Shown piece by piece: positions 28,588 to 36,608 of a stretch of 64,000 nucleotides of DNA. The stretch's first letter is position 1. Each line of letters begins with the position of its first letter. This DNA comes from Bacillus gobiensis (GTDB taxonomy: Bacteria; Bacillota; Bacilli; Bacillales; Bacillaceae). The translations under genes were made by a program, and so were the position numbers. The notes under the pieces were generated by a model. That model was not told the DNA's origin, did no database searches, and worked only from the letters and a program-made list of their open reading frames with translations. The DNA lies in NCBI RefSeq assembly GCF_001278705.1, contig NZ_CP012600.1, positions 2,170,190-2,234,189 on the forward strand, given 5' to 3'.

Positions 28588-28809
28588 TTGAAACCTTCAA
28601 CAAACCGTATGCTAACCAGGATCAAATCAGTTTACATGTTCATCCAGGAAAAAGGTACGGTGACTACCCAAGAGCTCGTTGACGAATTTGGCATTACACC
28701 TAGAACGATACAGCGTGATTTAAATGTGCTGGCTTATAACGAATTAGTTCATAGTCCCAGCAGGGGCAAATGGGAGACAACAAGGAAAAAAGTAAGATTG
28801 CAAGCATAG
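28588..28809 (+). CDS. ytzE: YtzE, DeoR-type helix-turn-helix protein
   Basis: A 73-residue protein consisting only of a DeoR-type N-terminal winged helix (QEKGTVTTQELVDEFGITPR and following). It is much shorter than full DeoR regulators because the sugar-phosphate-sensing domain is absent, as in B. subtilis YtzE (about 74 residues). It is therefore a natural small protein rather than a truncation. The start is TTG after AGGGAGTGG. Probably a DNA-binding protein; its targets are unknown. Confidence 0.85.
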   Translation: MKPSTNRMLTRIKSVYMFIQEKGTVTTQELVDEFGITPRTIQRDLNVLAYNELVHSPSRGKWETTRKKVRLQA

Positions 28810-28818
28810 AAATTACAT

Positions 28819-28846
28819 AAGACACTCCTATTTTGGAGTGTCTTTT
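28819..28846. terminator. Bidirectional terminator ytzE / pseudouridine synthase
   Basis: AAGACACTCC pairs with GGAGTGTCTT across six bases and is followed by TTATG on the plus strand. It lies between convergent genes. Confidence 0.85.
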
Positions 28847-28853
28847 ATGAATT

Positions 28854-29567
28854 CTATGAGCCTTGCAGCAGCTCCAGCTCTTTTTGTGTAAGCTCCCGAT
28901 AATCTCCTTTGCCAAGCATCGGGTCCAGCTTTACATTTCCCATTGATAATCTCTTTAAGAAAATCACTTCATTTTGAACCGCTTTTGCCATTCGCTTAAT
29001 TTGATGAAATTTTCCTTCCGTTATGGTTAAATGAATTTCGGTGAGCGAGTTTTCATTATGAAGCTTTTCAACCTTCGCCGGCTTGGTTTTATATTCCTCA
29101 TCAATCCATACCCCGGATTCCAATTGATCGATATCCACTTCTTCCAAAGGTTTCTTTAAACGTACCAGATACGTCTTTGCTACGTGTTTTTTCGGTGAAA
29201 GAAGTTGATGGGCGAGTACTCCATCGTTTGTGAGCAGCAACAAACCTTCTGTATCCTTATCCAATCGTCCAACCGGAAACAAATCAAAATGCCCGCAGCC
29301 CTCATCCAGCAAATCGACGACTGTTTTTTGCCTGGCATCCTCAGTAGCTGAAAGGACTCCAGGAGGCTTATTCATCATTAAATAGATAAACTCACGGTAA
29401 ACCACCCGTTCTCCATGAACCGTCACCGTCTCCATTTCCAAATCAATCTGAGAATCCGAATTCTTGACCGCTTGTTCATTGATACGTACTGCCCCAGATT
29501 TGATGAGTTTTTTCACGTCCTTTCTCGAGCCAAAACCGGTATGGGACAGGAGCTTGTCCAGTCTCAT
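28854..29567 (-). CDS. RsuA-family pseudouridine synthase (YtzG)
   Basis: A 237-residue pseudouridine synthase of the RsuA/RluB/E/F family. It has an N-terminal S4 RNA-binding domain (RLDKLLSHTGFGSRKDVKKL) and the catalytic motif GRLDKDTEGLLLLTNDG with the essential aspartate. It is likely to modify rRNA; in B. subtilis this position is occupied by ytzG. The ATG directly follows the ytgP TAA, so the two are co-transcribed. Confidence 0.9.
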   Translation of the reverse strand: MRLDKLLSHTGFGSRKDVKKLIKSGAVRINEQAVKNSDSQIDLEMETVTVHGERVVYREFIYLMMNKPPGVLSATEDARQKTVVDLLDEGCGHFDLFPVGRLDKDTEGLLLLTNDGVLAHQLLSPKKHVAKTYLVRLKKPLEEVDIDQLESGVWIDEEYKTKPAKVEKLHNENSLTEIHLTITEGKFHQIKRMAKAVQNEVIFLKRLSMGNVKLDPMLGKGDYRELTQKELELLQGS

Positions 29568-31202
29568 TTACTCCTTCCCCCTTCTGTGCTTGATTAATGA
29601 GGAAACGTTTGCCCCCAAAATTCTTTCGATTAAATGAAGGCGGTAAGCGAGAACCAAATATACCGCTCCACCCACAATCGCACTGATAAGCAGGATAATC
29701 CCCGCTTGTGCAAGGCTCTCTTGGTACGAAAGGAAAAATGATAGGCCCCACTGTGTGAGCAAGACAAAAATCCCCATGACCCCTGTCAGTATTAACATCA
29801 AGCAAGATCGTTTCACTACTTTTTTATACGAGTAGCCAGCATGGCGCTTGATCATAATAAATCCGTAAAGCAGTGAAGCTCCGTAGCCGAGGGTTGTCGC
29901 CAAAATAGAACCATAGCCTTGAAAAAGACCAATTAACGGAACATTCAGCACAATTTTTATCAATATTCCGATCAAAAGACTGACGACGGCAAATTTTTGC
30001 TTGTTAATCCCCTGCAATATTGCCGCATTTACTGTAAACAAAGCAAAAAGCAAGGCAACAGGCGAATACCAAAAAAGAATCGGCTGTCCCATCTCAGGAT
30101 GTAAATTATCTGATCCGTAAAATAAATAATAAGCTGGTCCTGATAATAGCGATAAACCAGCTACTGCAGGAAATAGCAAAAAGAGGATCAACTGCATCGT
30201 TTGGTCAATCTGCTTATTTAACAGCCTGAAATTTCGCTCTGTGAATGATTCTGTTATTGTCGGAATAAGAGTTAATCCAAATGCTGTCGCAAGTGAGACC
30301 GGAATCATAATCAGCTTCGGTACATAAAGGGTTACAATCGCAACCATCGTCTGGCTGATGTCCGCAAAACCTGCAGCGATCATTGCTTTATTAAACGTAT
30401 TCGTATCAATATACGTATAAAGAGGAATCGCAAGACCGACGAATACGAATGGAAGTGCATAGCTGTATAGTTCAGTAAACATTCGGACATAGGACAAATT
30501 TGCCGATGGGATTGTATTTTGTTTCATCGCAAGCAGCGAGGTGCTTCTTTTCTTCCAATAATAAATAAGTACAATTAAGCTTCCAAAGGCTCCGATTAGC
30601 GCAGCAAATGTTGCATATCCAACAGCGAGGACAAGCCCGCCGTTAATCACGTTTAAAATGATAAATGTCGCCGACAGCAAAAAGACGATCCTTACGATTT
30701 GCTCTACGACTTGTGAAACAGCCGTTGGTCCCATCATTTGATGTCCCTGAAAAAAACCTCTGACCAAGCTCATAATCGGAACGACAAGTAAAGCCAGGCT
30801 AACCATGCGAATGACGTAAATCGTATCATCAAGGGTAACTCCATTATTCTCCTTGCCGCCAAGAGCGGCTTCAGCTAAGTTAGGAGCCAGCATGTAAAGC
30901 AGCAAAAACGCGATCATGCCAGTAACGAGCATGACAGACATGCCCGCATGAAACATTTTTCTGCTCGTCTCATAATCGCCGATCGAATTATATTTTGAAA
31001 CAAACTTTGATACAGCAGCAGGGAAACCCATTGTGGCAATACTTAAAAAGATTGTATATTGATTATATCCATATTGAAACAATGCTCCTCCGGTTACGCC
31101 CACCATTGCCCCAAACGGCACGATATAAAGCATTCCTAAAATTCTTGATATATATGTACCTAATGTTAAGATAAACGTTCCTCTCAACAATTTATTCGAC
31201 AT
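29568..31202 (-). CDS. ytgP: YtgP, MurJ-like lipid flippase
   Basis: A 544-residue integral membrane protein with about fourteen hydrophobic segments, of the MviN/MATE/polysaccharide-transport family. The length equals that of B. subtilis YtgP, a MurJ-type candidate lipid II flippase that acts alongside Amj. The N-terminus LLRGTFILTLGTYISRILGM is typical. The ribosome binding site (GGTGAT) is weak. It is followed without a gap by the pseudouridine synthase. Confidence 0.93.
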   Translation of the reverse strand: MSNKLLRGTFILTLGTYISRILGMLYIVPFGAMVGVTGGALFQYGYNQYTIFLSIATMGFPAAVSKFVSKYNSIGDYETSRKMFHAGMSVMLVTGMIAFLLLYMLAPNLAEAALGGKENNGVTLDDTIYVIRMVSLALLVVPIMSLVRGFFQGHQMMGPTAVSQVVEQIVRIVFLLSATFIILNVINGGLVLAVGYATFAALIGAFGSLIVLIYYWKKRSTSLLAMKQNTIPSANLSYVRMFTELYSYALPFVFVGLAIPLYTYIDTNTFNKAMIAAGFADISQTMVAIVTLYVPKLIMIPVSLATAFGLTLIPTITESFTERNFRLLNKQIDQTMQLILFLLFPAVAGLSLLSGPAYYLFYGSDNLHPEMGQPILFWYSPVALLFALFTVNAAILQGINKQKFAVVSLLIGILIKIVLNVPLIGLFQGYGSILATTLGYGASLLYGFIMIKRHAGYSYKKVVKRSCLMLILTGVMGIFVLLTQWGLSFFLSYQESLAQAGIILLISAIVGGAVYLVLAYRLHLIERILGANVSSLIKHRRGKE

Positions 31203-31377
31203 ATGCCAATCACCATTTTTCTCGTCTAAGATTCAACTTTTCTATTTTACCATAAGTACGCGGCCAACTGGTAAGAATGTCTATTTAGAAAATAAAGGTG
31301 ACATACATGAACTTTTAGAAACCGTCATTTTTCGTTATACTATAATTTCAAATATACAAAGAAAGACGGGATCCTGA

Positions 31378-32643
31378 TTGTCTGCATATGACGTAATCGT
31401 AATAGGAGGAGGTCCTTCCGGGTTGATGGCGGCGATTGCTGCCGGCGAAAAAAAAGCCCGAGTGCTCCTTATTGATAAAGGTAACAAATTGGGAAGAAAG
31501 CTTGCAATTTCAGGCGGAGGCCGCTGCAATGTAACGAATCGGATGCCAATCGATGAGCTGATTCAGCATATTCCTGGAAACGGCCGTTTTTTATACAGCG
31601 CTTTCTCAGAATTTAATAATGAAGATATTATCAGGTTCTTTGAACATCTCGGAATCAAGCTGAAAGAGGAAGATCACGGGCGGATGTTCCCTGTATCCGA
31701 TAAGGCACAAACAGTCGTGGATGTTTTGCTCAATCAGCTTAAGAAATATCGCGTACATATTCGAACAACTGAAAAAGTGAAATCAGTGATGTATGAAAAT
31801 GGGCGTGCGAAAGGAATTATTACTGCGAATGATGAGGTAATAAAAGCGGGCGCTGTTGTCGTTGCTGTAGGCGGTAAAAGCGTTCCGCACACTGGAAGCA
31901 CAGGGGATGGATACGTGTGGGCGGAAGCCGCAGGGCACCGGATTACTGAGCTTTTCCCCACCGAGGTTCCTATTACATCGAATGAGCCCTTTATTAAACA
32001 AAAAACGCTGCAAGGTTTATCGCTCAGAGATGCTGGTGTCAGCGTATTGAATAAAAAAGGCAAACCCGTCGTGACGCATGTGATGGATATGATTTTCACC
32101 CATTTCGGCCTGTCTGGTCCCGCTATTCTTCGATGCAGCCAGTTTGTCGTTAAGGAATTGAAAAAACAGGACCAAGTGAAGCTGAAAATTGATATTTTTC
32201 CAGCCATTCATAAAGAAGAGCTTTTACAAAAGATGACCAGTGATTTAAAAGCAGCGCCAAAAAAAGCCATCAAAAATGTGCTGAAACCATGGATGCAAGA
32301 GCGCTATTTATTATTTCTTTTTGAAAGAAACAAGATTCAGCCCGAGGACACCTATTCTACCTTGTCTAAAGAGAAATTCCGAGGCTTCATTCAAGATTGC
32401 AAGGAACTCATTGTCCGTGCGGATGGCACACTTTCGCTTGAAAAAGCGTTTGTGACCGGAGGGGGAGTCTCGGTAAAAGAAATTGATCCGAAGAAAATGG
32501 CATCGAAAAAGCAAGAAGGGCTTTATTTCTGCGGTGAAATTTTAGATATTCACGGATACACAGGCGGATATAATATTACTTCTGCACTCGTTACAGGCCG
32601 GCTAGCCGGCCTTAATTCCGCTGAATATGCTTTAAGCAAATAG
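31378..32643 (+). CDS. ytfP: YtfP, HI0933-family flavoprotein
   Basis: A 421-residue FAD-dependent protein of the HI0933/YhiN family. The N-terminal dinucleotide-binding motif is [12 protein letters not shown], followed by the GRCNVTN signature. The C-terminal [17 protein letters not shown] is typical and contributes to the FAD site. Function is not established. The start is TTG with a weak ribosome binding site (GGGAT). It has its own terminator, which overlaps the stop. Confidence 0.9.
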   Translation: MSAYDVIVIGGGPSGLMAAIAAGEKKARVLLIDKGNKLGRKLAISGGGRCNVTNRMPIDELIQHIPGNGRFLYSAFSEFNNEDIIRFFEHLGIKLKEEDHGRMFPVSDKAQTVVDVLLNQLKKYRVHIRTTEKVKSVMYENGRAKGIITANDEVIKAGAVVVAVGGKSVPHTGSTGDGYVWAEAAGHRITELFPTEVPITSNEPFIKQKTLQGLSLRDAGVSVLNKKGKPVVTHVMDMIFTHFGLSGPAILRCSQFVVKELKKQDQVKLKIDIFPAIHKEELLQKMTSDLKAAPKKAIKNVLKPWMQERYLLFLFERNKIQPEDTYSTLSKEKFRGFIQDCKELIVRADGTLSLEKAFVTGGGVSVKEIDPKKMASKKQEGLYFCGEILDIHGYTGGYNITSALVTGRLAGLNSAEYALSK

Positions 32644-32680
32644 GCTTTGGAGAAGAAATTCTCCAAAGCCTATTCTATTT
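32639..32680 (+). terminator. Terminator of ytfP
   Basis: AATAGGCTTTGGAGAA pairs with its complement across four bases and is followed by TCTATTT. The ytfP stop lies in the left arm, and the end of the convergent cse60 overlaps the right flank. Confidence 0.88.
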
Positions 32681-32857
32681 ACGGTAAATGATCATAGCTG
32701 AAAAACAATAGAGCTGCTCGCCTGTTGGATCACAAACAGCCGAAACCGTATATTTTATATCAATAAATTGATTATCGGATAACTCTTTTAAAAATTGATT
32801 GACTTCATTTTGAAGATCTTTTTCATGCTCTTCATCAAAAATGGCAACCTTCAACAT
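32675..32857 (-). CDS. cse60: Cse60-like sporulation protein
   Basis: A 60-residue acidic protein resembling Cse60 (YteV), a sigma-E-dependent sporulation protein of unknown function that sits downstream of ytfP in B. subtilis. The core segment FDEEHEKDL and the C-terminal YCFSAMI(I/M)YR are distinctive. A good ribosome binding site (AAGGGGAGG) precedes the ATG. Presence suggests a spore former. Confidence 0.8.
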   Translation of the reverse strand: MLKVAIFDEEHEKDLQNEVNQFLKELSDNQFIDIKYTVSAVCDPTGEQLYCFSAMIIYRK

Positions 32858-32878
32858 CTTGTCCCTCCCCTTTCTCTA

Positions 32879-32906
32879 CTATTATGACTATTTTTGTCCA
32901 AGTCAA
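32879..32906 (-). promoter_or_regulatory. Possible promoter of cse60
   Basis: On the minus strand, TTGACT, 16 bases and TAATAG resemble a sigma-A promoter. The B. subtilis gene is read by sigma-E; I could not align a convincing sigma-E promoter here. Confidence 0.4.
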
Positions 32907-32970
32907 AATATGAGAGAAAGTTAAGGAAAGATTGATATGTGACCCAAGGTGAATTAAACTGTTTCTGGGG

Positions 32971-33095
32971 AATTTGCACCGTTTCCGGCTTTATTTGCAC
33001 CGGTCTCGGCTTTATTTGCACCGGTCCGGCGTTTATTGCACCGGTCCGGCGTTATTTGCACCATTCCCGGCTTTATTTGCACCGTTTCCGAGAGA
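32971..33095. repeat. Short tandem repeat array, six ~21-bp units
   Basis: Six imperfect direct repeats with starts at 32971, 32993, 33014, 33035, 33054 and 33075 share the core ATTTGCACCG and usually CCGGC. Unit length varies from 19 to 22 bases, so there is no constant reading frame. A degenerate copy may precede it at 32951-32970. The array fills the gap between cse60 and the ytwF stop and is more GC-rich than the other gaps. Confidence 0.9.
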
Positions 33096-33112
33096 TTTAT
33101 ACAACCCCGACC

Positions 33113-33424
33113 TTACAGCTTAGGTTTAGTTTCGCCGGACCATTCGAGCATTCCGCCAACCATATTCGTTGAATTGATGCCATGCTCCTGCAAATAGAGA
33201 CAAACGTTTTCGCTTCTTCGCCCGGAACGGCAAACAAATATATAGTCCTCGTTTTCAGCAAAAAAGTCCAGCTTTTCAGGAATGTCTCCCATACGGATAT
33301 GAACGGCTTCAGGGATCATTCCCTCTGCCACTTCTTCATCCTCCCGTACATCAACGATATTTATCGTTTCTCCCCTTTCAAGCAGATCCTTTAGTTCATC
33401 AGGTGTTATTTCTTTTACGCTCAT
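33113..33424 (-). CDS. ytwF: YtwF, rhodanese-domain protein
   Basis: A single-domain rhodanese of 103 residues. The active-site loop CRSGRRS carries the catalytic cysteine, and INIVDVREDEE is the typical first strand. It probably transfers sulfane sulfur to an unknown acceptor in the cytoplasm. The start follows AAAGGAGC. It lies near leuS in both this genome and B. subtilis, but here a three-gene sugar operon separates them. Confidence 0.9.
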   Translation of the reverse strand: MSVKEITPDELKDLLERGETINIVDVREDEEVAEGMIPEAVHIRMGDIPEKLDFFAENEDYIFVCRSGRRSENVCLYLQEHGINSTNMVGGMLEWSGETKPKL

Positions 33425-33477
33425 TTTCGCTCAGCTCCTTTTCATCATGTATTATAACAAACGAAAGGCTGCTCTTG

Positions 33478-33560
33478 CTATTTATGCCGCATTATCGGGC
33501 TGTAAAAAGAGTGTAAACGAAGAATCCTAGCACCTCCACTTATTGAAGTTTCCCTTTATG
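33478..33560 (-). repeat. Short copy of the metK-downstream element
   Basis: Read on the minus strand from the stop codon of the isomerase gene, this 83-bp sequence shares three ordered blocks with the longer element at 52606-52768. The blocks are CATAAAGnGAAACTTCAAT with its AGTGGnGG continuation, TAGGATTnnTCGTTTACA, and a block ending in nCGGnATAAATAG. It lacks the middle of the longer copy. No coding capacity is seen. Confidence 0.75.
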
Positions 33561-34524
33561 TCCACCACATTTGGGAAGGGCTTTCTGTTAATAACACTGA
33601 TTTCAGATTCGTAACCGCGCGCTTAAACCCTTCTTCAATAGACATAAGAGGGTCTTCATGCTCAATGCTTACGGTTCCGTCGTACCCATAAATCCGCAGA
33701 GCACTCATGATATTCGACCACTCCTCAAGGCTGTGTCCGCAGCCGACTGACCGGAAGTTCCACGAACGGGTTTGAATCTCGCTATAAGGCTGCATATCCG
33801 TTAAGCCATAACGATTGATGTTGTCCTGATCCAAATAGGTATCCTTTGCATGAAAATGGTGAATCGCGTTTTCTTTGCCCAGTATTTTGATCGCTCCGAC
33901 CGGATCAATGCCCTGCCACCAAAAATGGCTCGGATCGACATTGGCGCCAATGGCAGGAGATGTCGCTTCCCTCAGCTTAAGAATCGTATGCGGAGTATGG
34001 ACTAAGAAGCCTCCGTGAAGCTCTATGCCGATTTTTACATTTGCTTTTTCAGCGATTTCGCCAATTTCCTTCCAATACGGGATTAATTTATTTTCCCACT
34101 GCCACGCAAGAATTTCGCCATATTCATTCGGCCACGGAGCTACCGGCCAATTCGGATGTTTCGCCTCTTCATCAGCACCAGGCGTACCGGAAAAACAATT
34201 GACGACCGGTACATTTGTCAGTTTTGCCAATTCAATCGTTTTTACCAGCGTTTGATGGGAGACCTCTCTAAATTCCGCATCTGGTGAAACAGGGTTTCCA
34301 TGACAGCTGAAAGCACTGACAGTCAAGCCTCTTTTTTCAATTTCCTGCATATATGCTTCTCTTTTCTCACTGTTTTCCAACAGTTCATCAAGCGGACAAT
34401 GTGCGTCTCCCGGATACCCGCCAGTACCGATTTCAACAGCATCAAGCCCTGATTCCTTCACGTAATCTAGCATTTCAGTAAACGTTTTCTCAGCAAACAA
34501 TACAGTAAATACACCTAGTTTCAT
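33556..34524 (-). CDS. Sugar phosphate isomerase/epimerase, TIM-barrel
   Basis: A 322-residue xylose-isomerase-like (AP endonuclease 2 fold) TIM-barrel protein. Metal-ligand-type segments VEIGTGG, IELHGGFL, NVDPSHFWWQG and SIEHEDP are visible. Such proteins act on inositol or sugar derivatives, but the substrate here is unknown. It resembles the B. subtilis YfiH type by impression only. The ATG overlaps the upstream isomerase gene's TGA by four bases. The stop codon is the first part of the repeat element that follows. Confidence 0.85.
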   Translation of the reverse strand: MKLGVFTVLFAEKTFTEMLDYVKESGLDAVEIGTGGYPGDAHCPLDELLENSEKREAYMQEIEKRGLTVSAFSCHGNPVSPDAEFREVSHQTLVKTIELAKLTNVPVVNCFSGTPGADEEAKHPNWPVAPWPNEYGEILAWQWENKLIPYWKEIGEIAEKANVKIGIELHGGFLVHTPHTILKLREATSPAIGANVDPSHFWWQGIDPVGAIKILGKENAIHHFHAKDTYLDQDNINRYGLTDMQPYSEIQTRSWNFRSVGCGHSLEEWSNIMSALRIYGYDGTVSIEHEDPLMSIEEGFKRAVTNLKSVLLTESPSQMWWT

Positions 34525-35291
34525 TGTGCAGACCTCATTTCTTTCAGAATAGAGTGTAAACGAAGGTAATTTTCCTCTGTTTCCACTAAAGGATCTTTCT
34601 CAAAATGCTCCTGCTCAACAATCAGCCACTCTACTTCTAATTTTGCAGCATAGGATGCAAATTTCAGCCAATCAATTTCACCGTTGCCGATCACAGTACT
34701 TACTGTTTTCCCCTCTTTTTTTGCTATATCCTTAACATGAAGAGATTTCAATCTGCTGCCAAGCTTCAGCATAATCGAAATAGGATCAAAGCCAGCATAT
34801 TTTGCCCAGTAAACATCAAGCTCAAAGGAAACATAATCTGGTACTGTTTCCTTAGTTAACAGATCTAAGGGCAGCTTCCCTTCCACTTTGGAAAATTCAA
34901 AATCATGGTTGTGATAAGCAAGCGAGAAGCCTTCTCTCTGAACCTGTTCTCCTGCGATATTCAGCTTCTCCGCCAGCCGTTTGTAGTCATCTTTTGTTTT
35001 TCGTTCGTTTTCTTCTACATAAGGGACAATCAACAGACGGTTTCCAATCGTATGATGGTACTCCATCGTTTCTTGTATTTTCTCTTTTGAAAGCAGCTCC
35101 AGATCGACGTGGCTGCCTGCAGGATGTAAGGAATACATCTTGAGCAGGCGGAGAATTTCCTCAGAGGATTGATCATAAAAACCTGCAAACTGCACGCCTT
35201 CATATCCAAATGACGACACTCTTTCCATTACCTGCTCCACATTCTTAGCCAATAAGTCGCGAATGGTGTAAAGCTGCAAGCCAACTTTCAC
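34521..35291 (-). CDS. Sugar phosphate isomerase/epimerase, second TIM-barrel
   Basis: A 256-residue xylose-isomerase-like TIM-barrel protein. SYHNHDFEF-like (LAYHNHDFEF) and SFELDVYWAKYAG motifs place it with the IolE/inosose-isomerase-like group. Substrate unknown. The start is GTG after GAGGGGG. Second gene of a three-gene operon, thirteen bases after the dehydrogenase and overlapping the next isomerase by four. Confidence 0.85.
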   Translation of the reverse strand: MKVGLQLYTIRDLLAKNVEQVMERVSSFGYEGVQFAGFYDQSSEEILRLLKMYSLHPAGSHVDLELLSKEKIQETMEYHHTIGNRLLIVPYVEENERKTKDDYKRLAEKLNIAGEQVQREGFSLAYHNHDFEFSKVEGKLPLDLLTKETVPDYVSFELDVYWAKYAGFDPISIMLKLGSRLKSLHVKDIAKKEGKTVSTVIGNGEIDWLKFASYAAKLEVEWLIVEQEHFEKDPLVETEENYLRLHSILKEMRSAQ

Positions 35292-35303
35292 GAAAATTCC
35301 CCC

Positions 35304-36350
35304 TCATGTTATGTGGTTTTTATTTCTGTGCAACGGAATGAAGGATTTGCTTTCACTTGACTCTAAAGCAGCGAGAACGACTTCAATAGATTTTTTCGCA
35401 TCCTCTCCATGAGATTCAGGTTGCTCATCGTTTTGAATACACCATACAAAATGGTCAATGACCTGCGAGCCAAATTGGCCTCCTGTATCATTCGTCTGGA
35501 TGCCTCCAATATCATAAAAAATCTGTTCTCCGTTTTGATAATGAATTGTTAAAGAATAGTCCGGATGATCTTCAAGCCTTAACACAGCTTTTTCACCGTA
35601 AATCACAGTTGAATTGTCTTCCTTTTGATAAGACCAGCTGGCAGCAAGTGTTCCGATCGCTCCGGATTCCATTCGCAGAATACAGACAGCATTATCATCA
35701 ACATCAGCAGCTTTTTTTGACAAGGTGTCAACGAAGCCTGCTACTTCATTCACTTCATCGCCTAGAATAAAACGAATTAAATCTGCCTTATGTACGCCTA
35801 AATCACCCATTGCCCCGATATATGCTTCATGTTTTCTGAAAAACCAGCTGTTTTGTCCATCTACACTCCAATTCTCAGGTCCCGGATGTCCAAAGGATGT
35901 TCGAAAGCTGACAACCTTGCCGATTTCCCCTTTGGCAATCAGCTCCTTCGCTTTTTGGTGAGATTTTACAAATCTTTGGTTGTGGGCGATCATTAATTTT
36001 TTCCCGTTTCGCTTCGCTGCTTCAATCATCATCTGGGCATCCTCTGCGCTTGTGGCCATCGGCTTTTCACAAAGCACATTACACCCTGCTTCCAGTCCGG
36101 CAATTGATATTTGTGCATGAAGGTAGTTAGGGGTGCAAACGCTAACAATATCGAGATCCTCATTGGCAAAAAGTTCTTGATAATCTGTATAAGCCTTTGT
36201 TTGATACAGGTCACCTGTTTGCTGTGCCCTTTCCTGATTCACATCACAAACAGCAGCAAGCTCGGTGTAGGGATTTGCAGCATACTCTGGCAGGTGACGA
36301 ATCGTTGCAATTGATCCGCAGCCAATAACTCCAACTTTTAATTTTCCCAA
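35304..36350 (-). CDS. Gfo/Idh/MocA-family NAD(P)-dependent dehydrogenase
   Basis: A 348-residue oxidoreductase with an N-terminal Rossmann fold (VGVIGCGSIATIRHLPEY) and the family signature CEKPMATSAEDA. The substrate is probably a cyclic polyol or sugar. The start is TTG at 36350 after AAAGGGGAG; the open frame runs 25 codons farther without a ribosome binding site. It is the first gene of the operon, with a cre-like site about 50 bases upstream. The pairing with two isomerases suggests a short oxidation/isomerisation pathway for a carbon source. Confidence 0.88.
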   Translation of the reverse strand: MGKLKVGVIGCGSIATIRHLPEYAANPYTELAAVCDVNQERAQQTGDLYQTKAYTDYQELFANEDLDIVSVCTPNYLHAQISIAGLEAGCNVLCEKPMATSAEDAQMMIEAAKRNGKKLMIAHNQRFVKSHQKAKELIAKGEIGKVVSFRTSFGHPGPENWSVDGQNSWFFRKHEAYIGAMGDLGVHKADLIRFILGDEVNEVAGFVDTLSKKAADVDDNAVCILRMESGAIGTLAASWSYQKEDNSTVIYGEKAVLRLEDHPDYSLTIHYQNGEQIFYDIGGIQTNDTGGQFGSQVIDHFVWCIQNDEQPESHGEDAKKSIEVVLAALESSESKSFIPLHRNKNHIT

Positions 36351-36399
36351 AACTTTCTCCCCTTTCAAATGTAGCTCCTTTATAAAATAAAGTGTATCA

Positions 36400-36413
36400 T
36401 GGAAGCGTTTTAT
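36400..36413. promoter_or_regulatory. Putative cre at the sugar operon promoter
   Basis: TGGAAGCGTTTTAT matches the cre core. It overlaps a possible minus-strand promoter (TTGCTG, 18 bases, CATGAT), so CcpA would block transcription when preferred sugars are present. Confidence 0.55.
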
Positions 36414-36461
36414 TTTATACAGCAATATTTATTTTTGTAGGAAAAGATTCGCTTAGAGTTT

Positions 36462-36560
36462 TCAGCGAAATTTCAAATATATCGGCGATTTTTAAAATAT
36501 ATCAGCGAAAATAGAGTACTTATCGACGAAATATTAAATATATCGATTATTCGACAAAAA
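36462..36560. repeat. AT-rich tandem repeat array, ~20-bp units
   Basis: Units start at 36462, 36482, 36502, 36523 and 36543, each with TCRRCGA- followed by an A/T run, most ending ATATA. The last unit is degenerate. The array lies between the sugar operon and the leuS terminator. It is unrelated in sequence to the arrays at 32971 and 61459. Confidence 0.85.
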
Positions 36561-36567
36561 TCGCGCA

Positions 36568-36602
36568 AAACAGAACCCCTTAAGCATGTTGCTTAAGGGG
36601 TT
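36568..36602 (-). terminator. Terminator of leuS
   Basis: AACCCCTTAAGCA pairs with TGCTTAAGGGGTT across three bases; on the minus strand CTGTTTTG follows. Confidence 0.8.
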
Positions 36603-36608
36603 ACTTGA

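Noticed and set aside
31734-32207. A 157-residue ORF opposite ytfP
   Set aside because: It lies wholly within the conserved flavoprotein and shows no domain or ribosome binding site.
32971-33095. A CRISPR array
   Set aside because: Units are contiguous and have no unique spacers; no cas genes are in the window. The same holds for the arrays at 36462 and 61459.
32939-33172. A 77-residue plus-strand ORF over the ~21-bp repeat array
   Set aside because: It translates the repeats in shifting frames, has no ribosome binding site and runs into the antisense of ytwF.
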